This document shows, piece by piece, positions 9,701 to 18,035 of a stretch of 64,000 nt of DNA. Position 1 is the first letter of the stretch. Every line of letters starts with the position of its first letter. Source of the DNA: Spirosoma profusum (lineage in GTDB: Bacteria > Bacteroidota > Bacteroidia > Cytophagales > Spirosomataceae); assembly GCF_014699005.1 (NCBI RefSeq), contig NZ_JACWZY010000009.1, positions 171,826 to 235,825 of the forward strand. The letters are read 5' to 3'. A model generated the notes under the pieces. That model saw nothing but the letters and a program-made list of their open reading frames with translations. It made no database searches and was not told where the DNA came from. A program made the translations under genes and the position numbers.

Positions 9701-10792
9701 CGTTTCGAATGGATAGGCACGGAGATCGTATTTTCGAATGCCATAACCGTTTGTTCCCAGCCAGAGTACATCAGACCGATCAATAAAGAGGCTGATTGGC
9801 CGCCATTCGCCCGTAAAACGCGCTATTGTTTGCAGATTACCTTGCGGTGTGAATCGATACAACTCACTATCGTGAGCCAAATACAGATTACCCCGACTAT
9901 CCTCCACAAATGACATATTGTGGTATTCGTTCACAAATTGGGGCAATTGAAGCAGCCGAACTTTGTTTTTTTGAGGATTTAAAAAGGTAACAAAATTGAG
10001 CAGGGAGCCGATAACTAATTGACTGTCTGACAATACAAATAGTCGTTGAACTCTTTTATTTGGCTCGTTTGTATCGTGTTTTGCTGGCGGAAATGGATAT
10101 GACTTGAATTGCCCTGTTCGCTCAGAGAAGCGATCTAAACCGACGCCAGTACCTGCCCAAATAGTTCCGTTATGATCTTCAACAATGTCCTGAATCGAAT
10201 TGTGGTTATATAATTGCCGAGGTTCACCCTTCCAAAAGAAACGACGAATCCGATCGGTTCGGATGTCATAGCAGACCAGGCCTGAATTATTAAAAAATGA
10301 TATCCATAACCGATCCTGATGGTCGACGCATAATCGGGCAATGGTACCCATTTGCTCAGGATGATGGAATTTCTTTTTAGGCCAAACATTGATAAATGTT
10401 TCACTGACAGGATCGAATCGATCAATGTCTCCCCTTACTGAAACGACCCATATAAATCCCCGATGATCTAAGAATAGGCTATTTACCGCCGAAAATATCA
10501 GGGAAGGCCTTCCATCGGCTGAGGGCTGAAAGATTTTAAAGCGCTGTCCATCGTACCGGCATAATCCATCACGAGTCCCCATCCAGATAAACCCCTGACG
10601 GTCCTGCAAAATGGCAGCTATATACCCCTGCGGCAGACCGTCTTTACTTGTTAATTGTTCGGGTTGCGATAATCGGTAGCCCTGGGCATACAAAAGCGCC
10701 CCCTGTAAGACCAGGATTACGGTTAAAAGCAGCCAATTCTTTTGTCTACGCTTTTTATGCGTTGAATAGATTGTAGGTGTACTGGCATCCAT
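6758..10792 (-). CDS. Hybrid two-component system sensor/AraC regulator (HTCS)
   Basis: A 1344-residue one-protein signalling system. After an N-terminal signal or membrane segment (WLLLTVILVLQGALLYAQ) come two-component-regulator propeller repeats (GFIWMGTRDGLCRYDG-type units, to about residue 690), a Y_Y_Y domain, and a transmembrane segment near 780-805. The cytoplasmic part has a HisKA domain with phospho-acceptor His in NITHEFRTPLTL (about 842), a HATPase with N, G1 and G2 boxes (VSNALKFT, DTGMGIP, GTGIGLAL), a receiver with Asp in SDVLMPEMDG (about 1141), and a C-terminal AraC helix-turn-helix pair. In Bacteroidota such proteins sense periplasmic ligands, often glycans, and switch on neighbouring genes; no SusCD pair is visible here, so the adjacent PI-PLC-like gene is the best candidate target (inference). 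Confidence 0.93.
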   Translation of the reverse strand: MDASTPTIYSTHKKRRQKNWLLLTVILVLQGALLYAQGYRLSQPEQLTSKDGLPQGYIAAILQDRQGFIWMGTRDGLCRYDGQRFKIFQPSADGRPSLIFSAVNSLFLDHRGFIWVVSVRGDIDRFDPVSETFINVWPKKKFHHPEQMGTIARLCVDHQDRLWISFFNNSGLVCYDIRTDRIRRFFWKGEPRQLYNHNSIQDIVEDHNGTIWAGTGVGLDRFSERTGQFKSYPFPPAKHDTNEPNKRVQRLFVLSDSQLVIGSLLNFVTFLNPQKNKVRLLQLPQFVNEYHNMSFVEDSRGNLYLAHDSELYRFTPQGNLQTIARFTGEWRPISLFIDRSDVLWLGTNGYGIRKYDLRAYPFETAVYQHPFPADVFMRWLNIPRNETPRIFFHSFAYNFRYTVDKQGKLWVNNTEPVFYQYDLNTRKKTQIVRLLPKKTPDNHRFLLPLATDPKGIIWTLDNGQPYYIDTVSRQWKEFTFAFKLPSNVIGLQIVVDDQAIWLATDLEGFLRLDRTSGQIQSFRHKPTNPKSISSNSLYWLSGDSMNPNRLWIGTFGNGLCMFDKRTYQSKRITIDNGLPNNVVYSATSDKLGYLWLSTNKGISRLDTRTFKVLNFSTDDGLLANEFNRFHVVHLPDDRIILGGVEGITAFYPDQIKTDKFAPKVFITNIKVNNQPLRTSQNTRDTSSQSSAVQGLTELRLPHDQNFLAVDFAVMQFNKPGKNRYRHWLDGLEKKWIETERPDAFYTNLSPGSYTLKLNASNTSGSWSPYIRMLRIIIRPPFWATWWAYGMYTLTLLGIGYGLLRSYTNRLKLRQTMAMQEQEATQLRKVDEMKTRFFSNITHEFRTPLTLIMAPAEQMMRQIRDEGDNRRLSAIHRNANQLLQLINQLLDLTKMESGAMSANESLGNISTFVDEIVQSFCGQAESKSIELTYRSTTSGQYWFDSSKLERIVYNLVSNALKFTPDGGRVDVLLNSPTDNSIQLAVSDTGMGIPADKLPHIFDRFYQVDDSSTRQQEGTGIGLALVKELVDFQQGKLQVTSETDESSGRSGTTFRIDLPYRSVAKETDATSPISVSSLHDERTATTEIDDDEIPTLLLVEDNTELAEFIIDSLPSMYRVHRASNGKAGYEQALQLIPDLIISDVLMPEMDGYTLCKLVKDDQRTSHVPVLLLTAKSAIESRMTGLELGADDYMNKPFHVPELQQRVHNMLENRRKLRDRLKANLTKLHQPEDVSESGLNDTFLDKLYALIDKKLDDTSFGVEEILPEIGMSRMSLHRKLKALTGLPISDVIRNYRLKKAAQLLRQGYNNSQTAYMVGFDSSAYFTKCFHELYGLTPRAYANQEPWN

Positions 10793-10993
10793 TTTTAATG
10801 AATGGTTACAGAATCAGCTAGTTACGAAAGAATGTCTTGATAAAAAGATTATCTACATTCTCAATTTTACTTTGACTTATGGATATGATCGTGTGGGCCA
10901 TTTAAACTGGTGCATAAATTGTACCGAGCTTTTTCAGAGCTAGTATAAGCTTCCCTGAAATTGTAGCCTTACCCAAATTAGGACAGCAAGCAT

Positions 10994-11400
10994 TTAGACT
11001 TTCTTAACTTCCCTTTGCCTGGCATCGGTTGCTGGTGCCAAGCCGCCCAGTGACTGATGGGGATGAAAATGGTTGTATTGGTCCATCCACTCGTCTGATA
11101 GAATCCGAACTTGTTCAAGAGATAAGGTTGTTCGCTGTGCACCACTGCCGAAATGTATCCGCTATACATTCAGGGCCGTTATCCACTCGAATCTACTTGG
11201 GTAGAGGACGCTGCAGAGCAATATCGCTCAAAACATCGACTACTTTCTGAGCTGGCAACGAAAAATCAGCATCAGCGGCTACCACTTCTCGACTACAGTC
11301 GTCAATAATGGTTAGCACTCGAATCTTTCGCTTACGGGTCAGAATATCAGCCACAAAATCCATGCCGCTACGGCGGACCGTTCCAACAGTAGTTGATCGT
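10994..11400 (-). pseudogene. IS3-family transposase OrfB remnant
   Basis: Reading the minus strand from about 11390 gives SGMDFVADILTRKRKIRVL, IDDCSREVVAADADFSLPAQ and VDNGPECIADTFRQW, the rve integrase core of IS3-type OrfB. An in-frame TAG interrupts it after QRPLPK. A deletion and frame change follow NNLIS; the frame then resumes as SLEQVRILSDEWMDQYNHFH, PHQSLGGLAPATDARQ and stops at 10994. The 5' half, OrfA and part of the region around the catalytic Glu are gone. It abuts a truncated coding tail at 11412-11609, so the element or its loss probably broke that gene. The interval 10793-10993 shows nothing else. Confidence 0.85.
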
Positions 11401-11411
11401 TTCTGGGGCCT

Positions 11412-11609
11412 GTAAAGGTTGCTTCACGCGGGCTGGTAAGCGTCGCCTATGCCGTAGCTGAACAGGTAGTAAAAGACGGTATTATCCCGGCCAAGATGGA
11501 CGCTAAACTGCTGGAGAAAATTGAGGAGTTGACCCTGGATAGTATTCAACAACAAAAGCGCATTAACCAGTTAGAAAAGTTATTAAAACAGGTGTTGGAG
11601 AACAAATAA
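11412..11609 (+). pseudogene. 3' remnant of a coiled-coil-tailed secreted protein
   Basis: The frame ending at 11609 reads VAEQVVKDGIIPAKMDAK, LLEKIEELTLDSIQQQKR and INQLEKLLKQVLENK. It matches the last 60 or so residues of the intact protein at 35883-38084 (VEKGVDVAKMDAKLLEKIEE, ending LEQLVKQLLEKK). Everything upstream is lost at the junction with the IS3 remnant. Its own terminator follows, so this is the true 3' end of a former gene. Confidence 0.8.
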
Positions 11610-11631
11610 CCAGGATCAGCTATTATGAAAG

Positions 11632-11662
11632 AAGCCCTACCGTAACTGGTAGGGCTTTTATG
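11632..11662 (+). terminator. Terminator of the broken coiled-coil gene
   Basis: A 10-base stem AAGCCCTACC / GGTAGGGCTT with a 6-base loop, followed by TTTAT. It lies 22 bases after the stop of the remnant. Confidence 0.8.
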
Positions 11663-11712
11663 TTGTACCCTGAACGTAATAGCAACCTGATTTCTATTGG
11701 TAGGAATAACGC

Positions 11713-12085
11713 TTACTGAATCACTGATAACTTGTGGATTAACTGGTGCATAAATTCGTAGCTATTCTGCACTAATGCCGGAATGCATTGCTCAGTCTGC
11801 GCTTTGATTTGCTCTCTAATATCAGAACCACGCGCGATAGACAACAGCCAGACTGGATAGGTATGAGCAGCCAAACGGGTATCCAATCCCTGGTTTTTCT
11901 CCTTTTTTACTCAGCAAATCCCCTTTTGGGAGAATTCTTATAGACTTTGGGAGGAATTTTATAGCCCTTCCTGATTCGAGAACAAATCTTTGTGTTCGTA
12001 GCACTTGGTTGTCAACCACAGCCTGAGCAGCTACTGTATTGCGCGGGATGAAGACTTGTTTTTCGGCTAAAACCAAGTCTTCCAA
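11713..12085 (-). pseudogene. Frameshifted unknown gene
   Basis: An ATG at 12085 opens a frame (EDLVLAEKQVFIPRNTVAAQ, later LPKSIRILPKGDLLSKK) that stops at 11822. A second minus-strand frame, shifted by one base, carries on through the same area (YPVWLLSIARGSDIREQIKA, then ALVQNSYEFMHQLIHKLS) and stops at 11713. The two together look like one gene broken by a frameshift. The second part resembles another minus-strand fragment at 24827-25060 (HIKEQIEQCNQAFVQNNYDL). I do not recognise the family. Confidence 0.4.
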
Positions 12086-12122
12086 CGCATTCTTGTTTGT
12101 AAGATCTTATCATTAATGTTTT

Positions 12123-15100
12123 ATGAAACAGCTCAACTCTCTGCGGATCCTCTCCTCCTTTCTCGCAGTTAGGCACACATTAACGGTGGCATGGTCATTC
12201 CGCCAGTTGCTCTTTTTAGTCTGGTTTTTAATGGGTGGTGGACTGTCCCCAGACACTCAGGCACAGAACTTCGAATGGGCAAAAGGTCTGGGTGGTACCA
12301 GTTATGATGAAGGTCACTCGGTGGCGGTTGATAAGCAGGGTAACGTTTATACGACTGGCTATTTTACGGGTATAGCGGATTTTGATCCCGGGCCGGGGGT
12401 ATTCAACCTTACCTCAGCGGGTAGTAATGACATCTTTGTCTGTAAGCTAAGCTCCAGTGGCAACTTGATATGGGTTAAACAACTTGGCGGCAGCTCGGAT
12501 GATCAAGGAAGATCGATTAAGGTCGATGGAGGAGGTAATCTCTATATTACTGGCTATTTTAACGGTACCGCCGACTTTGATCCTGGACCGGGAGTGAGCA
12601 ATTTAATCTCGGCAGGCGGTAGTGACTTATTTGTCAGCAAACTTGACCTATTAGGGAATTGGGTATGGTCTAAAAGAATGGGCGGTAGCAGTAATGATTT
12701 TGGTAGTGTGGTAGCAATCGATGGGCAGGGTAATGTCATTTCTACCGGTTCTTTCAGTGGGACAGCGGATTTTGATCCTAACTCAGGAACTTTCAACCTA
12801 ATTTCAGCCGGTATTACCGACATATTTGTCAGCAAACTTGATGCATCGGGTAACTTTGTCTGGGCCAAAAGAATGGGAGGGGAGAGTGACGATGTTGGCC
12901 ATTCCGTGACAGTCGACGGAGCAGGAAATGTCTTCACAACTGGCTATTTTAACGGTACCGCCGATTTTGACCCCGGACCAGGGGTATTCAACTTGATATC
13001 GGTTCAGGGGACCTATGACAGCTTTGTCAGCAAGCTTGACGCATCAGGAACTTTTGTTTGGGTTCAACAACTGGGTACCGGTGGAAGCGAGACTGGCTAC
13101 TCCATAATTGTCGATGGATTAGGTAACATCTATTCGACCGGTTCTTTCAGTGATACGGCGGATTTTGATCCTGGATCGGGGGTGGCTAACTTAACGACGG
13201 CGGGTCTTAGCAGTTTATATGTGAGTAAACTTGATGCATCTGGTGCCTATGTCTGGGCCAAAGCCATCAATAGTACAGTTGAAGCGTACGGTTTCTCGAT
13301 CGCAGTGGACGGGTTAGGGGATGTTTATACGACTGGTAGCTTTTTGGGTACGGCGGATTTTGACCCTGGACCAGGCGTATACAACTTAAGCTCAGTTGGA
13401 GTGTATGACAGCTTTGTGAGTAAGATCGACGCATCAGGTGCCTTCGTGTGGGCGCAAGCCATAGGCAGCACTACTTCGGATGGAGGCAACTCAGTAGCCG
13501 TAGATAATTCAGGTAATGTTTATACTACCGGTTCTTTCCGTGGGCCGGCGGATTTTGATACAGGACCAGGCATAGCTAACCTAAACGTGGCAGGAATTGT
13601 CGACGCTTTTGTATATAAGTTAAGCCAACTCCAAGTAACCCTATCGCCTAATTCAGCCTGCCTGGGTGCCCCTGTAGCTTTGTCAGTAGTAACATCAGGC
13701 GGTACCGCTCCCTACTCTTACACCTGGGTAGCCCCGGTGGGAACCACGCTCTCGGCTACCCACTCATCCGTTGTTTCTGCAACGCTCACCCTCTCTGGCG
13801 TACAAACTTTTACGATCTTGGTAGCTGGATCAGATGGTCCAGTCAGTACGTCTACAGTGGACTTAACCGTCAATGCGGCTCCTGTTGTCACACTTACGGC
13901 GAATCCTTCTACCACGCTCACCTGTCCCCAGACTAGTGTGACCCTAACAGCTAGTGGCGGCTCATCCTATGTATTCAGTGGGCCTGGCGAATCCATGCTG
14001 GGTGTTGTCAGCCAGAATGCTACGTCCGGCACGGCCGTGGTCAATGTTGCAGGTACTTACTCGGTCACGGTCACTACGTCAAGTGGCTGTACCAGTAGTA
14101 CCACCCTTGCCGTGCAACAGAATACGACGCCCCCATTAGTGAGTATCAATCCTAATAGTGCTACGTTAAACTGCACTACGTCCTCGGTAAGCTTGGCAGC
14201 GGTTGGGAGTGGAACGTATCAGTGGAATACAGGCGATACTACGTCGATCGTCAGTGCTACGTCGGCAGGTATATATTCGGTGACGTTGACTGCTACCAAT
14301 GGTTGTTCGTCTACTGTCAGTGCCAGCGTTACGTATCAGAACTGTGCGCCTACGCTGACTAACGCCATTCCGCCCCAGTCCGCTACGTTGGCTGACGCCT
14401 TTAGCTACACCATCCCGGCCACTACGTTCACCGATGCCGAAACCCCTCATAGTCTCACGCTGTCGTTGATGGGGCTGCCTGCTGGGCTGAGTTTCGTTCC
14501 GCCCAACACCATTACGGGTACGCCTTCTACTACAGTAGGCTCACCCTTTAGTGTGACGGTAACGGCTACAGACCCCGGAGGTTTGTCGGCCAGTACCAGC
14601 TTTAGTCTGACGGTGCAGCCCCGCAGCTTTGCCATCACTGGAGTGACCATGCTGGACTGTAATCACATCAGCTACTTCGAACGGCGCATCAACTTCACGG
14701 TCAGTTTTGAAGCCACCAACGGTCAGCCTATCAGCCTCTCGGTGGTCAATGAGGCCAGGACTGTCACCATCCATGAGCCCTATCAGTTAACCGTGTACAC
14801 CGACAATCCGGTGATTGTGTTCAAAGCTAGTCAGCAGGGTACACCGGGTGAAGCTACCTTTAGTTACAACTGGCTGGCTTTTTGTGCCAACGGCAATCCC
14901 AGGGTAGAAAATGCAATCCCTCCTCAGTCAGCGACGGTAGGCCAGGCGTTTAGCTATACGATTCCGGCCAACACCTTCACCGATGCCGAGACACCGAATA
15001 GTCTTACACTTTCGGTGGTGGGTCTACCAGCGGGATTAAGTTTTGTGGCTCCTAATACGATCACGGGCATAGCTTCGGCTTCGGCCAGTGCCTTCTCCAG

Positions 15101-15392
15101 TGTGACGGTGGTGGCCACTGATCCGTTCAGTGGGACGGTATCGACCTTTCTGCCCTTGAGTGTAGTGAATCCAGGCGGTTGCGGGAGTATGTTTACTCTA
15201 AAGGCAGGCGATTGGAATGATGCCAGTGTATGGTCTTGTGGCCGGGTGCCCTTGCTAACTGACGTAGTAACGCTGAATCATGCGGTGAGTCTACCGCCTA
15301 CCTATCAGGCGCAGGCTTTGCGGGTGATCTACGGTGCCACCGGTCGACTTTTGTTTGGAGCTAGCAGTCGGTTAAGGCTGGGAGCTAATTAA
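12123..15392 (+). CDS. Giant secreted protein: SBBP propeller, Ig-like and CADG domains
   Basis: A 1089-residue exported protein, with signal peptide core LLFLVWFLMGGGL and cleavage near TQAQ. Residues about 48-500 hold seven SBBP-type blades, each with a GNVYTTG strand and an ADFDPGPG turn that could bind calcium. Ig-like repeats follow (PNSATLNCTTSSVSL and similar), then two CADG cadherin-like domains (IPPQSATLADAFSYTIPATT; IPPQSATVGQAFSYTIPANT), and a terminal module of about 67 residues (GDWNDASVWSCGRVP to SSRLRLGAN). That last module is shared with the giants at 16975-22872 and 27707-33475. The final 1.06 kb is almost identical to the 3' end of the convergent neighbour. It probably acts as a surface adhesin or matrix protein; enzymatic residues are not seen. 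Confidence 0.85.
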   Translation: MKQLNSLRILSSFLAVRHTLTVAWSFRQLLFLVWFLMGGGLSPDTQAQNFEWAKGLGGTSYDEGHSVAVDKQGNVYTTGYFTGIADFDPGPGVFNLTSAGSNDIFVCKLSSSGNLIWVKQLGGSSDDQGRSIKVDGGGNLYITGYFNGTADFDPGPGVSNLISAGGSDLFVSKLDLLGNWVWSKRMGGSSNDFGSVVAIDGQGNVISTGSFSGTADFDPNSGTFNLISAGITDIFVSKLDASGNFVWAKRMGGESDDVGHSVTVDGAGNVFTTGYFNGTADFDPGPGVFNLISVQGTYDSFVSKLDASGTFVWVQQLGTGGSETGYSIIVDGLGNIYSTGSFSDTADFDPGSGVANLTTAGLSSLYVSKLDASGAYVWAKAINSTVEAYGFSIAVDGLGDVYTTGSFLGTADFDPGPGVYNLSSVGVYDSFVSKIDASGAFVWAQAIGSTTSDGGNSVAVDNSGNVYTTGSFRGPADFDTGPGIANLNVAGIVDAFVYKLSQLQVTLSPNSACLGAPVALSVVTSGGTAPYSYTWVAPVGTTLSATHSSVVSATLTLSGVQTFTILVAGSDGPVSTSTVDLTVNAAPVVTLTANPSTTLTCPQTSVTLTASGGSSYVFSGPGESMLGVVSQNATSGTAVVNVAGTYSVTVTTSSGCTSSTTLAVQQNTTPPLVSINPNSATLNCTTSSVSLAAVGSGTYQWNTGDTTSIVSATSAGIYSVTLTATNGCSSTVSASVTYQNCAPTLTNAIPPQSATLADAFSYTIPATTFTDAETPHSLTLSLMGLPAGLSFVPPNTITGTPSTTVGSPFSVTVTATDPGGLSASTSFSLTVQPRSFAITGVTMLDCNHISYFERRINFTVSFEATNGQPISLSVVNEARTVTIHEPYQLTVYTDNPVIVFKASQQGTPGEATFSYNWLAFCANGNPRVENAIPPQSATVGQAFSYTIPANTFTDAETPNSLTLSVVGLPAGLSFVAPNTITGIASASASAFSSVTVVATDPFSGTVSTFLPLSVVNPGGCGSMFTLKAGDWNDASVWSCGRVPLLTDVVTLNHAVSLPPTYQAQALRVIYGATGRLLFGASSRLRLGAN
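14334..15392 (+). repeat. Left arm of a ~1.06-kb inverted repeat
   Basis: The 3' coding end of the SBBP giant. From YQNCAP to the stop codon it matches the 3' end of the opposite-strand giant at 16975-18035, with only scattered differences. The conserved stretch covers both CADG domains and the shared terminal module. Confidence 0.9.
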
Positions 15393-15522
15393 CCTCTGCA
15401 ATACGTGTACTGTAGCATACAAATCAAACCTAGTTGTCGTGCGACTACAGTACATGGCCAACCCATACTGTCTCAGTAAGCCTTAACACCAATAGTTACG
15501 TTCCAGTAGCTCTACTTTGCTG

Positions 15523-15858
15523 ATGAAGTCAACTCCTCACTTAAAAGCCCACCGCCCCGATAGTCAGCCCCAGGTAAGCTGGCTGCTGGCCGAAGGGAAC
15601 TATACCCATGTGTATGTTCACAATGGTAGTTACTCCCTGTCGGCCATCACCCTGGGCAAAGTCTGCCAACGCTATCCGTATCTGGTGCGGTTGAGCCAGC
15701 AGTTGGCTGTTGATCCTGGTCTGATTGTAAGCTGGCACCGGCCCGGGTCCAAACAGTTGGTGGTAGAGCTGGCAGGCTGTGGTAGTCCACAGATGGTGGT
15801 GGTTCCCCGTCGTCGCATCCGTGAGGTGAGACAGCTCTTACGCCACCTTCAAGTCTAG
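15523..15858 (+). CDS. Stand-alone LytTR DNA-binding protein
   Basis: A 111-residue protein that is essentially one LytTR domain: WLLAEGNYTHVYVHNGS, then ITLGKVCQRYP, LVRLSQQLAVDPGLIVSW and a C-terminal VVPRRRIREVRQLLRHL. LytTR domains bind direct repeats upstream of surface, toxin or extracellular genes. There is no receiver or membrane domain, so it would need a separate signal input or act constitutively. I chose the ATG at 15523; a TTG two codons earlier is possible. It lies inside the loop of the 1.06-kb inverted repeat, between two giant surface-protein genes, its likeliest targets (inference). No histidine kinase of the LytS type is nearby. Confidence 0.8.
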   Translation: MKSTPHLKAHRPDSQPQVSWLLAEGNYTHVYVHNGSYSLSAITLGKVCQRYPYLVRLSQQLAVDPGLIVSWHRPGSKQLVVELAGCGSPQMVVVPRRRIREVRQLLRHLQV

Positions 15859-15882
15859 TGTCACGCCTTCCAACCCTACTAG

Positions 15883-15972
15883 CAGGAAGTATACCTTTAT
15901 CTAGAATTAACAGACAAGGATCGTATTGACGGATTGGAACGACTTATGAAGCAGCTTCTGGAGAAGAAATAA
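15883..15972 (+). pseudogene. 29-codon 3' remnant of the coiled-coil family (copy 2)
   Basis: An open stretch after a TAG reads QEVYLYLELTDKDRI, then DGLERLMKQLLEKK and a TAA. The last 14 residues match the C-terminus of the protein at 35883-38084 (QLEQLVKQLLEKK). No start codon or signal peptide precedes it. A terminator shared with copy 3 follows. Confidence 0.7.
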
Positions 15973-15998
15973 ACTACTTTTTGACCATCCCATTACGG

Positions 15999-16025
15999 CC
16001 CAGCTAACCACTGGGTCTTCTTTTT
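15999..16025 (+). terminator. Terminator of coiled-coil remnant copy 2
   Basis: Stem CCCAG...CTGGG with loop CTAACCA, then TCTTCTTTTT. The identical CCCAGCTAACCACTGGGT sequence ends remnant copy 3 at 23328, so the terminators are related by descent. Confidence 0.75.
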
Positions 16026-16029
16026 GCGA

Positions 16030-16880
16030 GCTTGTCCATACGTCCATTTCCCTAAGTATAATTGGTGAACGGACAGCAGGGATGATAGGTATTGAGAGAG
16101 GTTATGGATTTCTCGGTCATGAAGAAAGCCAGCTAAAGGTTTCCTGGAAATGTACCAAATGGTTATCTCCGTCACAGGTAAAAATAGCCCATTATCTGAG
16201 TAAGCTGAAAGTTCTTCCGTTATAGAAACAACCCGCTTCTACTGATGCTTTGATCAGCGATGCTGAGTTGCTTCCGTCACGGAAATAGTCAGCTTCTACA
16301 GTCGGCTAAATTGTTGATGCTAGGTTTGCCATCGCCACAGATGAAACTAGTCCATTTCCTGAGTAAGCAGTATTGGGTTGCTTCCGTCACAGATATAACA
16401 ATGGAACCAGGGGTTCTCCTGCACCGGTGTAACAAGCTATCAATAACCCTGGAGTAAGCTGTGTTGGCTTTCTGCTATGCTGGAGAAAATATAATTACTA
16501 AATATTGGCCCCTAAGTGGCCTAGAGTGTGTATGATATGGTGACCGATTCACCTATTTGTAGCTCATATAACTGTAGCGTACCCAGCAATCTACTTTTCC
16601 ATAATCCATAAAGGCCCATACTGAATCGAACTCAATTGTTGCTACCCATTGTCCGTCCACCAGATTTACTAAGTGGTAATGGACGGTGGGCACCATTAGC
16701 TTAGCGTTTCTGATGGTTCTGGAAATACCATGATACCGAAACACCAATCAGACGTAGCGAATAACGCGAACCATACCCTGCTTATTTATTACATGCGCGT
16801 AACGGATGGAACGCTGTCAAAACAACCCCTCCCCTTCGTAAAACCAGTGACGTACGTTCTATTATTGCCTACTTTTTGAG
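16030..16880. repeat. Degenerate duplicated block with ~55-bp palindrome array (copy A)
   Basis: No intact gene here. Between 16108 and about 16500 a 34-62 bp unit recurs imperfectly: a short palindrome such as TTCCGTCACGGAA, then ATA-rich DNA, then GAGTAAGCTG-like DNA (units start near 16161, 16211, 16267, 16324, 16378, 16414, 16469). Around 16650-16850 lie GTCCGTCCACCAG, TCTGATGGTTCTGGA, GTAGCGAATAACGCGA and AAAACCAGTGACGTAC. All of these recur, in order, in copy B at 23360-24020. It could be decayed coding repeats or a noncoding repeat. Confidence 0.65.
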
Positions 16881-16974
16881 CAAGACCACAGACTTTGCCA
16901 GCCACAAGGATCCATTAGAATTAACGACGCAAATAGTCAATTCCAAAGCTCTGTTCTAGTAAATGGCGCAGCGA

Positions 16975-18035
16975 TTAATTTCCCCCCAACCTTAACCGAC
17001 TACTGGCACCAAATATCAGTCGGCCAGTTGGCGAATAAATCACCCGCAAAGCCTGCGCCTGATAGGTAGGCGGTAGACTCACCGCATGATTCAGCGTTAC
17101 TACGTCAGTTAGCAAGGGCACCCGGCCACAAGACCATACACTGGCATCATTCCAATCGCCTGCCTTTAGAGTAAACATACTCCCGCAACCGCCTGGATTC
17201 ACCACGCTCAGCGGTAGAATCGTCGATACGAACCCACCAGCTGGATCGGTAGCCGTCACCGTCACACTGTAGAAAGCACTGGCCGAAGCCGACACGGTAC
17301 CGGTGATGGTATTAAGAGCCACAAAACTTAATCCCGCTGGTAGACCCACCACCGACAGGGTGAGATTAGTAGGCGTTTCGGCATCGGTGAAGGTGTTGGC
17401 CGGAATCGTATAGCTAAACGCCTGGCCTACCGTCGCTGACTGAGGAGGGATTGCATTTTCTACCCTGGGATTGCCGTTGGCACAAAAAGCCAGCCAGTTG
17501 TAACTAAAGGTAGCTTCACCCGGTGTACCCTGCTGACGAGCCTTGAAGACAATCACCGGATTGTCGGTGTACACGGTTAACTGATAGGGCTCATGGATGG
17601 TGACAGTCCTGGCCTCATTGATTACCGAGAGACTAATGAGTTGGCCATTGGTGCCCTCGAAACTAACCGTGAAGTTGATGCGCCGTTCGAAGTAGCTGAT
17701 GTGATTACAGTCCAGCATGGTCACCCCAGTGATGGCAAAGCTGCGGGGCTGCACCGTCAGACTAAAGCTGGTACTGGCCGACAAACCTCCGGGGTCTGTA
17801 GCCGTTACCGTCACACTAAAGGGTGAGCCTACTGTAGTAGAAGGCGTACCGGTGATGGTGTTGGGCGAAACGAAACTCAGTCCAGCGGGCAACCCTACCA
17901 CTGACAGGGTGAGGCTGTTGGGGGTTTCGGCATCGGCAAAGGTGTTGGCCGGAATCGTATAGCTAAATGGATTACCCAAGACGGCCGATTGGGGCGGGAT
18001 GCTGTTAGCTACTGTAGGCGCACAGTTCTGGTAGA
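16975..18035 (-). repeat. Right arm of the ~1.06-kb inverted repeat
   Basis: The 3' coding end of the giant at 16975-22872, near-identical in the opposite orientation to 14334-15392. The loop between the arms (15393-16974) holds the LytTR gene, coiled-coil remnant 2 and degenerate block A. Recombination between the arms would simply flip that loop. Confidence 0.9.

Noticed and set aside
1..10792. A polysaccharide-utilisation locus, suggested by a TonB receptor plus an HTCS
   Set aside because: No SusD-like lipoprotein or glycoside hydrolase is present, the receptor is Oar-like, and the genes are on opposite strands.
16108..16520. Palindrome array considered as CRISPR or integron attC sites
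   Set aside because: Repeats are too degenerate and unevenly spaced for CRISPR; no integrase gene or attC core/inverse-core pattern is present.
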